Below, piece after piece: positions 35,266 through 44,571 of a stretch of DNA of 64,000 nt. This DNA comes from Shewanella sairae. GTDB taxonomy: Bacteria > Pseudomonadota > Gammaproteobacteria > Enterobacterales > Shewanellaceae. The notes beneath the pieces are model-generated. The model saw only the letters and a program-made list of their open reading frames with translations. It had not been told where the DNA came from and searched no databases. Location: contig NZ_JAKILT010000015.1 in NCBI RefSeq assembly GCF_023283535.1, positions 1-64,000 of the forward strand, written 5' to 3'. Each line of letters starts with the position of its first letter. The stretch's first letter is position 1. Made by a program: the position numbers and the translations under genes.

Positions 35266-36117
35266 ATGGCAGATAACAAACGTTGGCTACTACAGCCAGA
35301 AACACCTCCCACGCCACTGCAGCTTGCGATGATGCTACTGTCATTACTGTCGGTTATTTTGGTGCTAGTGCTCACTTTTGGGCGAGTCGATGGCGAAACA
35401 AGACGACTACTGTTTTTCATTGATACCTGTATCTGTCTTATCTTCATGTCGAACTTCTTTTTCGAGCTGTTTAAAGCCAATAATAAAGTCGAGTACTTAA
35501 AAAATCATTGGATAGACTTTGTTGCCAGCATTCCTGCCATTGAAGCATTACGAATGGCACGTTTGTTTCAAATATTGCGGGTAGTTAGGCTTATTCGCAC
35601 CACTCGCTCGTTAATTGTGCCCATGCTCAAACAGCGCCGCCAAGCCACTATTGCCAGCTTACTCGTCGCGCTTATTACCATTTTAACCTTCTCGTCAGTG
35701 TTAGTATTAATTGTTGAAAGTGGTGTTGAGGGTGCCAATATCGACACTGCTGAAAGTGCCATTTGGTGGGCGCTAGTCACCATTTCTACTGTCGGTTATG
35801 GCGATTATTACCCCGTCACCACCGCTGGTCACATTATTGGTGGCGTGGTCATCGTCTGTGGTGTGAGCTTCTTTGGTGTGATATCCGGTTATATGGCGTC
35901 AGTGTTTGTCTCGCCCGATGAATCAGAAAAACTCGATAGTCATGCCGAGGAGATCCGCTGTGAGCTAAATAATAGTCTACAACGAATGGAAGCCAATCAG
36001 AAAAAACTACTGGCCGAAATCGATGAGCTAAAGCAGTCTATTGAAGATAAGATAGAAGACAAAATAGACGATAAGCTTGAACAGAAGTTAGAAAGCAAAC
36101 GCCAGGGCGAGAGTTAA
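35266..36117 (+). CDS. six-TM voltage-gated-type potassium channel
   Basis: A 283-residue inner-membrane channel. The selectivity filter is TISTVGYGDYYP (about residue 170). An S4-like helix carries regularly spaced arginines (RMARLFQILRVVRLIRTTRSL, about 105-125), so a voltage sensor is likely. Five further hydrophobic segments complete the Kv layout, and the C-terminal tail is a charged coiled coil (about 225-283) for tetramer assembly. It has no RCK/TrkA domain. It lies in the envelope-stress cluster and is convergent with ygiF. Confidence 0.88.
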   Translation: MADNKRWLLQPETPPTPLQLAMMLLSLLSVILVLVLTFGRVDGETRRLLFFIDTCICLIFMSNFFFELFKANNKVEYLKNHWIDFVASIPAIEALRMARLFQILRVVRLIRTTRSLIVPMLKQRRQATIASLLVALITILTFSSVLVLIVESGVEGANIDTAESAIWWALVTISTVGYGDYYPVTTAGHIIGGVVIVCGVSFFGVISGYMASVFVSPDESEKLDSHAEEIRCELNNSLQRMEANQKKLLAEIDELKQSIEDKIEDKIDDKLEQKLESKRQGES

Positions 36118-36148
36118 TCTCTCTTTTGCAAGCTAGCAACAAAACAAA

Positions 36149-36171
36149 AAAGCCCACTTGATGTGGGCTTT
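36149..36171. terminator. bidirectional terminator between the channel gene and ygiF
   Basis: Stem AAAGCCCAC / GTGGGCTTT with loop TTGAT, between convergent genes; A-run on one side and T-rich on the other. Confidence 0.85.
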
Positions 36172-36189
36172 CCTATATTGAGTTCTTTA

Positions 36190-37677
36190 TTAACGCCAGT
36201 AAGGCTCACTTTGCATTGCACTGCGACGAGAGAACTCCATCGCTTGCACTAAGCTTTGCTCTTTATTTTCCAACCAGGCACTAATATCTAAATAGGCTAT
36301 TTCGCTGATTTGCTTTAACTGACGATAAGCCGCAAGTGTACGGATCCCCAAAGCTAAATCCTGCCAAGGTGCTCTAAACTGATCGCGTGACTTCTCAGGG
36401 TAAAGGCCACCATAGGCAACCCCAACAAAAATACTGTCGTCCAGTGCTTTGGCGACAGAGAGATAATCTGAACTGCTAAGCTCATTCTCTAGCGGCATGA
36501 TATCTAAAATTCGCTGCCAAGAGTTTTCTTGCATTTTATTGGCAAAATGTCTGAGGTCTATGTCTTTATTAATACTGACCTGACCATCTGCAATTTGAGT
36601 CAGCAGATCGACTAAATGTACCTGTAAGCGGCCATAGCAAATATCATTGAGTAACTGTTCCACCTGCCCGACCACATCTAAATGCTGCAGTTGCGCTGTC
36701 GCGACATCGACCAAGGCTTGATGTTGCGGCAGTTTAGCCACTAGCGCCGCATTAGCATCAATAATGCCGTATAGACTCAATGCTTGTTCAATAAAGTTTA
36801 AGCGCTGCTCGATAGAGTCAAAATCAGCCTCAAACGCGTCTTCTATCAACTCAAATTGTTTTAAGGTGCTTCTTAATAAGCGAATACAGGCACGCAGACG
36901 ATAACTCAGCATAGGCAGTGCCAGCGCACTTTGCTCAGGATCAAGTAACATAGCTTCAATTGTCTGCCAGCGATCTAAACCTAACGTGAGTAGATTGATT
37001 GCGACTTGCTTAAGGCTTTGATTTGGCTCAATCTCGATAAATGTTAGCGCATCTATCACTTCCGGCTTGTATTGCCCAGCAAGACGATAACCGCGCTGCG
37101 CTTTACTTGCTTTACCTAAACGCACTGGGATTTCTCGACTGACAATACCTGCTAATGTAAGTAATGCACAGGTATCACCGGCGAGTAACTCAAATTCTAA
37201 TTCGCAAATAGGGTCGACAGCTTCATCAACACGGATCTCACCAATGTCTAATGCCACCTCAACTAAGCTGTCATCGACAAAAATATGCCAACGCTGGCGA
37301 GCAAAATCAGTATTAAATAAGCAGTACAAATTTGACTGTACGGAGGCGATATCGGTAGCTTGCGGCCAAATTTTATCCGGAAATAAATTTAATTGAGGAA
37401 ACTTTTGATCTATATCAACATTGTATTCGGGACGAGAGTGGATGCCACCAACAACCTGCCCTTTTGTCTTAATTGTTTGCTCTAAGTGTTGATTAATACC
37501 TCGAATACGCAGGCCCATGTCCCAATTTCTTAAGGTTAAATCGGGGGTGTCAAAGTAACCGTTTGTTAGCTGCTCTACACCTTTAGCATCGCAATTGGGT
37601 AAGCTATCCAATAGTTTTATAAGGCTTTTCTTGTAAATTTCATTAAAGAAAAGTTTAAGTTCGATCTCAGCTTCCAT
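36190..37677 (-). CDS. ygiF: CYTH-CHAD domain inorganic triphosphatase YgiF
   Basis: 495 residues, starting at the ATG after GGA at 6 bases; a GTG five codons upstream is rejected. The N-terminal CYTH domain (about 1-200) begins with the ExExK signature EAEIELKL and has GLRIRGINQHLEQTIKTKG, typical of triphosphate tunnel enzymes. The C-terminal CHAD domain (about 220-495) has the conserved helical His/Arg-rich text (LSYRLRACIRLLRSTLKQF), thought to bind polyphosphate. E. coli YgiF hydrolyses inorganic triphosphate and lies next to glnE and ygiM; here a yjf/channel cluster separates it from glnE. Confidence 0.93.
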   Translation of the reverse strand: MEAEIELKLFFNEIYKKSLIKLLDSLPNCDAKGVEQLTNGYFDTPDLTLRNWDMGLRIRGINQHLEQTIKTKGQVVGGIHSRPEYNVDIDQKFPQLNLFPDKIWPQATDIASVQSNLYCLFNTDFARQRWHIFVDDSLVEVALDIGEIRVDEAVDPICELEFELLAGDTCALLTLAGIVSREIPVRLGKASKAQRGYRLAGQYKPEVIDALTFIEIEPNQSLKQVAINLLTLGLDRWQTIEAMLLDPEQSALALPMLSYRLRACIRLLRSTLKQFELIEDAFEADFDSIEQRLNFIEQALSLYGIIDANAALVAKLPQHQALVDVATAQLQHLDVVGQVEQLLNDICYGRLQVHLVDLLTQIADGQVSINKDIDLRHFANKMQENSWQRILDIMPLENELSSSDYLSVAKALDDSIFVGVAYGGLYPEKSRDQFRAPWQDLALGIRTLAAYRQLKQISEIAYLDISAWLENKEQSLVQAMEFSRRSAMQSEPYWR

Positions 37678-37909
37678 CGATGTTCCATTCACCTTGTCAT
37701 CAAAAATTAATCAATCTGTCATTAAGGTTACACACTGTAATATTTCTGCAATAATATCACCGTAGGATGCGCTTTGCAGTTAGGATATAACTAGCTAGAA
37801 TAAAAAACTGTCTATTTAAATCGTAAAACACAGTTTTCTTACGCGGCCGCTTGAGTTAACATGCGCCCGCTTTTTCCAATAGTGGAATAACCAAAATAGG
37901 TACACGGCA

Positions 37910-38590
37910 ATGCCAGTAAACTCTATTTTAGGCGTGTTTGCAAAATCGCCAATTAAGCCTCTTCAAGAGCATATCGACAAAGTATACGACTGTGCGTCAT
38001 TACTTGTCCCATTTTTTGAATCAACTGTCGCAGGTGACTGGGACAAAGCTGTTCAATTGCGTAAGCAAATCAGCCATACAGAGCAAGAAGCTGACTCACT
38101 AAAGCGTGAGATCCGTTTAACTCTACCTGGCGGCTTGTTTATGCCTGTTGAGCGCACTGACTTACTGGAGCTATTAACCCAGCAAGATAAGATTGCTAAC
38201 AAAGCAAAAGACATTTCAGGCCGCGTCATTGGCCGACAATTAGAGCTACCTCAAGTAATTCAAGAACCTTTCATGGCTTATTTACAGCGCTGTATTGATG
38301 CAGTGTCTCTGTCTAAAGAAGCAATTAACGAACTTGACGATCTGTTAGAAACAGGTTTTAGAGGTCGTGAAGTGGATCTTGTTGCTAAAATGATTGGTGA
38401 ACTCGATTCTATCGAAGAAGATACTGATGATTTACAAATTAAGATCCGTAGACAGCTTTATGCTATCGAGTCGGAACTTAATCCTGTAGATGTAATGTTC
38501 CTCTACAAGATTATTGAGTGGGTTGGTGACTTGGCAGATCTTGCTGAACGAGTCGGTTCTCGCTTAGAGCTAATGTTAGCTCGCGTCTAA
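37910..38590 (+). CDS. PhoU-like DUF47/TIGR00153 phosphate transport regulator
   Basis: A 226-residue all-helical cytoplasmic protein: VNSILGVFAKSPIKPLQEHIDKVYDCA at the start, then the acidic motifs RKQISHTEQEADSLKREIR and ELDSIEEDTDDLQIKIRR that bind metals in PhoU-type proteins. Twenty-four bases upstream of a PiT transporter gene, the standard pairing in which it modulates the transporter. Confidence 0.92.
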   Translation: MPVNSILGVFAKSPIKPLQEHIDKVYDCASLLVPFFESTVAGDWDKAVQLRKQISHTEQEADSLKREIRLTLPGGLFMPVERTDLLELLTQQDKIANKAKDISGRVIGRQLELPQVIQEPFMAYLQRCIDAVSLSKEAINELDDLLETGFRGREVDLVAKMIGELDSIEEDTDDLQIKIRRQLYAIESELNPVDVMFLYKIIEWVGDLADLAERVGSRLELMLARV

Positions 38591-38614
38591 TCAAAAGATT
38601 ATCAAGGTAACAAC

Positions 38615-39883
38615 ATGGTTGATGTATTAGTCACCAACGGCCCATGGCTTATTGGCATTGCGGCTCTATTTGGTTTTTTAATGGCATGGGGTATTGGCGC
38701 GAACGACGTAGCTAATGCGATGGGAACCTCAGTAGGTTCGAATGCTATTACAATTAAACAAGCGATTATTATCGCTATGATTTTTGAGTTTGCAGGTGCG
38801 TATCTAGCGGGTGGTGAAGTCACCAGCACGATCCGTAAAGGCATTATTGACTCTGCTTACTTTATTGATTCTCCAGAATTACTGGTTTACGGCATGATTT
38901 CTGCGTTACTTGCTGCTGGTATCTGGTTAATTGCTGCGTCAGCACTAGGCTGGCCTGTATCTACAACTCACTCTATTGTTGGTGCCATCGTAGGTTTCGC
39001 GGCTGTAGGTGTAGGTAGTGATGCGGTTGCATGGGGTAAAGTTGGCGGTATCGTAGGCTCTTGGGTTGTGACTCCTGCTATCTCTGGTTTTATCGCCTTT
39101 ATGATATTCCAAAGTGTGCAAAAGCTGATTTTCAACACAGATAACCCATTAGAAAACGCTAAACGTTACGTGCCTTTCTACATGGCGCTTGCGGGCTTTA
39201 TGATGTCACTAGTGACAATCACTAAAGGTCTTAAGCATGTTGGTTTACACTTCAGCACCGCTGAGGCGTATGGCCTAGCATCATTGATTGCTATTACAGT
39301 TGGTTTCGGCGGTATGCTTGCGATTAAGCGTCTTAAAATGGACACTAGCGCTGACCGTCAAACACAGTTCGGTAACGTTGAGAAAGTATTTGCTATCTTA
39401 ATGGTTGTGACTGCATGTTGTATGGCATTTGCTCACGGTTCTAACGACGTAGCTAACGCGATTGGCCCATTAGCAGCTGTTGTTTCAGTTGTTGAAAGCG
39501 GTGGTCAAATCAATAGCACTGCGCCACTTGTTTGGTGGATCCTTCCACTAGGTGCTGTCGGTATTGTTATGGGGCTAGCAATCTTTGGTCAACGCGTAAT
39601 GCAGACTATTGGTAAGAACATTACCCACCTAACACCAAGCCGTGGTTTTGCTGCAGAGCTTGCAGCAGCATCGACTGTTGTTATTGCGTCAGGTACAGGT
39701 CTACCTATCTCAACAACACAAACACTTGTTGGTGCAGTACTAGGTGTGGGTATGGCTCGTGGTATTGCAGCTATTAACATTGGTGTGGTTCGTAACATCG
39801 TTGTTTCTTGGGTTGTGACCCTTCCGGCTGGTGCTGGTCTTTCAATCATGTTCTTCTTCATGATTAAAGGGATTTTTAACTAA
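38615..39883 (+). CDS. PiT family inorganic phosphate transporter
   Basis: A 422-residue inner-membrane phosphate/cation symporter with about ten hydrophobic segments. The two PiT signatures are present: GANDVANAMGTSVGS near the N-terminus and GSNDVANAIGPLAAV in the second half, with the paired WPVSTTHSIVGAIVG and LPISTTQTLVGAVLG. Second gene of the DUF47-pit operon, ending in a strong terminator. Length is typical of bacterial short PiT proteins (about 420). Codon usage looks highly biased, suggesting good expression. Confidence 0.95.
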   Translation: MVDVLVTNGPWLIGIAALFGFLMAWGIGANDVANAMGTSVGSNAITIKQAIIIAMIFEFAGAYLAGGEVTSTIRKGIIDSAYFIDSPELLVYGMISALLAAGIWLIAASALGWPVSTTHSIVGAIVGFAAVGVGSDAVAWGKVGGIVGSWVVTPAISGFIAFMIFQSVQKLIFNTDNPLENAKRYVPFYMALAGFMMSLVTITKGLKHVGLHFSTAEAYGLASLIAITVGFGGMLAIKRLKMDTSADRQTQFGNVEKVFAILMVVTACCMAFAHGSNDVANAIGPLAAVVSVVESGGQINSTAPLVWWILPLGAVGIVMGLAIFGQRVMQTIGKNITHLTPSRGFAAELAAASTVVIASGTGLPISTTQTLVGAVLGVGMARGIAAINIGVVRNIVVSWVVTLPAGAGLSIMFFFMIKGIFN

Positions 39884-39923
39884 ATCTGAGCACAACAAGT
39901 ACCACTGGTACGACGTAATGATG

Positions 39924-39958
39924 AGGGAAGTTTGATAATTTTTGTATCAAACTTCCCT
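39924..39958 (+). terminator. intrinsic terminator of the DUF47-pit operon
   Basis: Stem AGGGAAGTTTGATA / TATCAAACTTCCCT with loop ATTTTTG-type bases and a following TT. A 5'-extended open frame for ygiM would begin inside it, which argues for the later ygiM start. Confidence 0.88.
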
Positions 39959-40045
39959 TTTGCGTTTTATCGCTCTTTTGCTACTTGCATTAACCCCTTT
40001 AAATCCCTAGCATGTGGGCTAAATTTCGAAGATGAGAATAGATTA

Positions 40046-40621
40046 GTGTTAAGAATTCTAATTATTGCGGGGATGATGTTACTTTCCCCTTCTTTACTGG
40101 CCGCAAACCAAACGCGCTACATCTCAGATGATGTTTATATCTACCTTCACGGTGGACCTGGAACTCAGTTCCGAATTTTAGGTAGCATTGAAGCGGGCCA
40201 ACCGGTCACTTATCTTGATGAAGCTCAAGGCGACTACAGCAAAATCATTGACCATAAAGGTCGTGAAGGCTGGATTCAAACTAAGATGCTGAGCAAATCA
40301 ACTGGCTTGCGTGTACAACTACCCGCTATCCAAGCTGAACTTGAGCAAACCAAGGCACAGTTAGAAGCTGCACTAAACAGCAGTGATAACAACGCCGCTG
40401 AGTTAAGCCAAGTTAAAGCGCAACTGTCTGCTGCTAAAAAAGCACTAGAAAGCGCCAGCTCAGAGCGCGACAACGCTAAAGCAACATTGGCTAACATTCA
40501 AAAGAATGAACGCTTTGAAATGTGGAAGCAAGGTGGCTTTATCGCCGCAGGTGGTTTGCTACTAGGGATGATTCTAGTTTATCTGCCAAAACCACAGCGT
40601 AAGCCTAAAAACCGCTGGTAA
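40046..40621 (+). CDS. ygiM: SH3-domain membrane protein YgiM-like (TIGR04211)
   Basis: A 191-residue protein. GTG at 40046 begins a good signal peptide (LRILIIAGMMLLSPSLLAANQ); longer starts run through the pit terminator. A bacterial SH3 domain follows (ISDDVYIYLHGGPGTQFRILGSIEAGQPV...GREGWIQTKMLS, about 25-85), then an Ala/Glu/Gln coiled coil (about 95-155), and a C-terminal membrane helix (GGFIAAGGLLLGMILVYLP) with a basic tail. It probably sits in the periplasm anchored by its C-terminus. E. coli ygiM follows ygiF; here the phosphate operon intervenes. Confidence 0.88.
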   Translation: MLRILIIAGMMLLSPSLLAANQTRYISDDVYIYLHGGPGTQFRILGSIEAGQPVTYLDEAQGDYSKIIDHKGREGWIQTKMLSKSTGLRVQLPAIQAELEQTKAQLEAALNSSDNNAAELSQVKAQLSAAKKALESASSERDNAKATLANIQKNERFEMWKQGGFIAAGGLLLGMILVYLPKPQRKPKNRW

Positions 40622-40662
40622 AATCGCGCGAGAATTACAGCTAGTGTAATAGCTGAAGAATT

Positions 40663-40690
40663 AAAGCCTGTGTTTTTAAACACGGGCTTT
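40663..40690 (+). terminator. intrinsic terminator of ygiM
   Basis: Stem AAAGCCTGTGTTT / AAACACGGGCTTT with one G-T pair and a following T-run. Confidence 0.87.
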
Positions 40691-40985
40691 TTTATTACCT
40701 AGGTATAACCCTGCAGTTCAACATCCGCTTATTCTGCTTACGGAACAAAACACGCCCGTTATCGGCACAGCAGAAAGTCTCACTCCAGCCATACAGCAAC
40801 CAAAAACACCTCAAACTTTAACAAAAATTCAAACAAATGACTTTTAAACACTTTTCTACATCCCTTTATAGACAAGGGCTAGCGCACTTTTAACCCACTA
40901 AAAATCAAACACTAATCACATCGGATCTCACAAAGGTGTCCTCCGTCACACTTTGTATGTATAATCGCCGCGAGAACGCCTTAGA

Positions 40986-40995
40986 TTGTATACAA
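40986..40995. promoter_or_regulatory. palindrome TTGTATACAA upstream of putA
   Basis: A perfect 10-bp dyad about 75 bases before the putA start and 20 bases after a TATAAT box. TTGTATACAA-type dyads are common operators of GntR/FadR-subfamily repressors. Because this PutA lacks its own DNA-binding domain, an external regulator is expected; the identity is inference. Confidence 0.45.
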
Positions 40996-41070
40996 AAGAA
41001 AAACAGTCAAGGTCTATCGACACAATTATTCAAGCAATTTGCCCATATGGCCTAGATGGAAGTGATTAAT

Positions 41071-44000
41071 ATGTTCAAAGCGAGTGAAGTACTTACTGGG
41101 CGTTATGACTCAGCCGATCTCAACGAACTGTTCCAAGCGATCAGCGATAACTATATTGTCGATGAAGAGCAATATTTATCAGACTTGATCAAGTTGGTTC
41201 CTTCAAGTAATGAAGAGCTCAACCGTGTGACTAACCGTGCACACGAGCTAGTGAATAAAGTCCGTCAATACGATAAAAAAGGCCTAATGGTCGGTGTTGA
41301 CGCTTTCCTGCAGCAATATAGTTTAGAAACCAACGAAGGCATTATTTTAATGTGCCTTGCAGAGGCTTTATTACGTATTCCCGACTCAGATACTGCCGAT
41401 GCGCTAATTGAAGATAAGCTGTCGGGCGCTAAGTGGGATGAACATATCAAAAAGAGTAACTCTCTTTTAGTGAATGCATCGACTTGGGGGCTCATGCTAA
41501 CCGGTAAAGTGGTTAAGCTTGATCATGATATTGATGGCAAGCCAAGTAGTTTGCTTAACCGCTTGGTCAACAAGGTCGGTGAGCCAGTAGTAAGAAAGTC
41601 GATGTTGGCTGCCATGAAGATCATGGGGAAGCAGTTTGTACTTGGCCGCACCGTTAAAGAAGCGCTTAAAAACAGTGTCGATAAACGCAAAATGGGCTAC
41701 ACCCACAGTTACGACATGCTGGGTGAAGCTGCGCTAACTAAAAAAGATGCGCAGAAATACTTTGAAGATTACTCAAATGCTATCGCTTCTTTAGGTGCCC
41801 AAGATTACGACACCAGCAATGCGCCGCGCCCAACTATCTCTATCAAGCTATCAGCCCTGCACCCTCGCTATGAAGTAGCCAATGAAGATAGAACCTTAAC
41901 TGAACTTTACGACACACTTATCTTACTTATTAAGCAAGCCCGTAGCCTAAATGTCGGTGTATCCATTGACGCTGAAGAGATGGATCGCCTTGAGCTGTCA
42001 TTAAAGTTATTCCAAAAGCTATACAACTCAGATGCCGCCAAGGGTTGGGGTCTGTTAGGTATTGTGGTTCAGGCCTACTCTAAGCGCGCACTGCCGGTAC
42101 TATGTTGGTTGACTCGCCTATCAAAAGATCAAGGTGATGAAATTCCACTGCGCTTAGTTAAAGGCGCGTACTGGGATAGCGAGTTAAAGTGGTCACAAGA
42201 AAATGGTGAAGCGGGTTATCCACTTTATACTCGCAAAGCGGGTACTGACGTGTCTTATCTTGCCTGTGCTCGATACTTACTCTCTGACGCTACAAAAGGT
42301 GCTATCTACCCGCAGTTTGCCAGCCACAATGCACAAACCATTGCCAGCATCACTGACATTGCAGGCGATCGAGATTATGAGTTCCAGCGCCTGCACGGCA
42401 TGGGTGAAGAGCTCTATGACACACTACTCGCTGAAAGCGGCGTTAAAAAAGTCCGTATCTATGCCCCAGTTGGTGCTCATAAAGACTTACTGCCTTACTT
42501 GGTTAGACGTTTGCTTGAAAACGGTGCTAACACCTCATTTGTCCACAAGTTAGTCGATCTTAATACTCCAATTGAATCGTTAGTGGTTCACCCTTTAAGA
42601 ACACTGAAAGATTACAAAACCTTAGCGAACACTAAAATCGTGTTACCAGAGGATATATTTGGTCCAGAGCGTAAAAACTCTAAAGGGATCAATATGAATA
42701 TCCTTTCTGAATCGACACCATTTTTTGCCAAGCTAGACAAGTATAAAGATGTCACTTGGAATGCGGGTCCTTTGGTTAACGGTGTAACACTTAGCGGTGA
42801 CACCAAGGAAGTTGTTAGCCCATTTGATACCCAACGCTTTGTTGGCAATATCACTTTTGCTGATGAACAAGCTGTTGAGTTGGCGTTTGCTAGCGCCGAA
42901 GCCGCTTTTCCGGCTTGGTGCAATACCCCGGTAGAAGTACGTGCTAATGCACTATTTAAACTGGCAGATTTGCTTGAAGAACACCGCGAAGAGCTGATTG
43001 CACTTTGTACCCGCGAAGCAGGTAAAAGTATTCAAGACGGCATAGATGAAGTTCGTGAGGCTGTCGATTTCTGTCGCTACTATGCGGTCAATGCCAAGAA
43101 GATGATGGAAAAGCCAACACTGCTACCTGGACCAACGGGAGAGCGTAATCAGCTATTCCTTGAAGGCCGTGGTATCTTTATTTGCATTAGCCCATGGAAC
43201 TTCCCTCTAGCTATCTTCTTAGGTCAAGTGACTGCCGCGTTAGCAGTAGGTAACACTGTTATCGCTAAACCTGCAGAGCAAACATCAATCGTTGGTTACC
43301 GCGCTACACAGCTTGCCCATGAAGCAGGGATCCCGAAAGAAGCATTACAGTTCCTACCGGGCACTGGTGCTACAGTTGGCGCAGCAATTACCTCAGATGA
43401 ACGTATTGCAGGCGTATGCTTTACCGGCTCTACCGCCACAGCAAAACAGATTAACCGCACACTTGCTATGCGTGAAGGGCCAATCATTCCGATTATCGCA
43501 GAAACCGGTGGTCAGAATGCAATGGTGGTGGACTCTACTTCACAACCAGAGCAAGTGGTGAATGATGTCGTGTCATCCTCATTTACCAGTGCAGGCCAGC
43601 GTTGTTCGGCGCTGCGAGTATTATTCTTACAAGAAGATATTGCCGATCGCGTACTTGATTTGATGAAAGGTGCTATGGATGAGCTAACCATTGGCGACCC
43701 GCACTTTGTCAAAACCGATGTTGGTCCAGTGATTGACGCTGCAGCCGCTGCAAACTTAAATGCCCATATTGAGCATATTAAGCAAGTGGGCAGCTTGATC
43801 AAGCAAGTCGAATTGCCTGCAGGTACTGAAAATGGCCATTATGTTGCGCCAACAGCAGTGGAAATTGACTCAATCAGAGTGTTAGAAAAAGAACATTTCG
43901 GGCCAATTCTGCACGTGATCCGTTATAAGTCTTCAGAGTTAGCCAGAGTGATTGAAGAGATCAACTCGACCAACTTTGGCTTAACCTTAGGTATTCACAG

Positions 44001-44250
44001 CCGCAACGAAGCTTACGCCTTAAAGCTAGCTGCGAAGATCCGTGCTGGTAACGTTTATATCAACCGTAACCAAATTGGTGCTGTGGTTGGTGTTCAGCCT
44101 TTTGGTGGCCAAGGTCTATCAGGTACAGGTCCTAAAGCCGGTGGTCCACACTATCTCACACGCTTTATTACTGAGAAGACCCACACCAATAACATTACCG
44201 CTATTGGTGGTAACGCGACCTTGTTATCTCTAGGTGATAGTGACGAATAG
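41071..44250 (+). CDS. putA: bifunctional proline dehydrogenase / P5C dehydrogenase PutA
   Basis: A 1059-residue flavoenzyme oxidising proline to glutamate in two channelled steps. ATG 41071 follows GGAAGTGATTAAT; an in-frame ATG lies five codons upstream. The proline dehydrogenase barrel (about 150-500) has ISIKLSALHPRYE, IDAEEMDRLELSLKLF and LRLVKGAYWDSELKW. The aldehyde dehydrogenase domain (about 550-1040) has CISPWNFPLAIFLGQ, the catalytic Glu in AETGGQNAMVVD and catalytic Cys in AGQRCSALRVLFL. It lacks the N-terminal ribbon-helix-helix of E. coli PutA (1320 residues), so it should not self-repress. It stands alone between terminators. Confidence 0.96.
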   Translation: MFKASEVLTGRYDSADLNELFQAISDNYIVDEEQYLSDLIKLVPSSNEELNRVTNRAHELVNKVRQYDKKGLMVGVDAFLQQYSLETNEGIILMCLAEALLRIPDSDTADALIEDKLSGAKWDEHIKKSNSLLVNASTWGLMLTGKVVKLDHDIDGKPSSLLNRLVNKVGEPVVRKSMLAAMKIMGKQFVLGRTVKEALKNSVDKRKMGYTHSYDMLGEAALTKKDAQKYFEDYSNAIASLGAQDYDTSNAPRPTISIKLSALHPRYEVANEDRTLTELYDTLILLIKQARSLNVGVSIDAEEMDRLELSLKLFQKLYNSDAAKGWGLLGIVVQAYSKRALPVLCWLTRLSKDQGDEIPLRLVKGAYWDSELKWSQENGEAGYPLYTRKAGTDVSYLACARYLLSDATKGAIYPQFASHNAQTIASITDIAGDRDYEFQRLHGMGEELYDTLLAESGVKKVRIYAPVGAHKDLLPYLVRRLLENGANTSFVHKLVDLNTPIESLVVHPLRTLKDYKTLANTKIVLPEDIFGPERKNSKGINMNILSESTPFFAKLDKYKDVTWNAGPLVNGVTLSGDTKEVVSPFDTQRFVGNITFADEQAVELAFASAEAAFPAWCNTPVEVRANALFKLADLLEEHREELIALCTREAGKSIQDGIDEVREAVDFCRYYAVNAKKMMEKPTLLPGPTGERNQLFLEGRGIFICISPWNFPLAIFLGQVTAALAVGNTVIAKPAEQTSIVGYRATQLAHEAGIPKEALQFLPGTGATVGAAITSDERIAGVCFTGSTATAKQINRTLAMREGPIIPIIAETGGQNAMVVDSTSQPEQVVNDVVSSSFTSAGQRCSALRVLFLQEDIADRVLDLMKGAMDELTIGDPHFVKTDVGPVIDAAAAANLNAHIEHIKQVGSLIKQVELPAGTENGHYVAPTAVEIDSIRVLEKEHFGPILHVIRYKSSELARVIEEINSTNFGLTLGIHSRNEAYALKLAAKIRAGNVYINRNQIGAVVGVQPFGGQGLSGTGPKAGGPHYLTRFITEKTHTNNITAIGGNATLLSLGDSDE

Positions 44251-44571
44251 TCACTCGGCACTCACTTAGAGTTGACGCTGTAATAATAGAGCCGATAGCC
44301 CCGCTACCGGCTCTATTTTTTAAGCCACTTAAACCTGGCATCAACGACTTTCTAAATGAAAAAACAGTAGATTACACAGGTGTATTTATATTATATTTTT
44401 CTAATTTGTATATTATTTGAGACAACTCTCCCAATTAATATAATTTTAAGGTACTAAGTAAAAAACTTGCTCTATAATGCAGCGGTTTTTATACGCTCTA
44501 TTAGCTTAACTGCCTTTTATTTACTGGCTTCGCAGGCTAGTAAGTCCTAATTTTTATCAGTGAAAAATAAA
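44251..44571. other. intergenic region between putA and the chemoreceptor pair
   Basis: 321 bases with the putA terminator and then AT-rich DNA. The promoter of the first chemoreceptor is presumably here; no confident -35/-10 or sigma-28 element could be assigned. Confidence 0.5.
44285..44317 (+). terminator. intrinsic terminator of putA
   Basis: Stem AATAGAGCCG / CGGCTCTATT followed by a T-run, 35 bases after the stop. Confidence 0.88.

Larger units (their letters stand above)
40622..41070. other. intergenic region upstream of putA
   Basis: 449 bases. It holds the ygiM terminator, a TATAAT -10 candidate (40960-40965) without a clear -35, and the palindrome TTGTATACAA. I see no gene. Confidence 0.6.
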
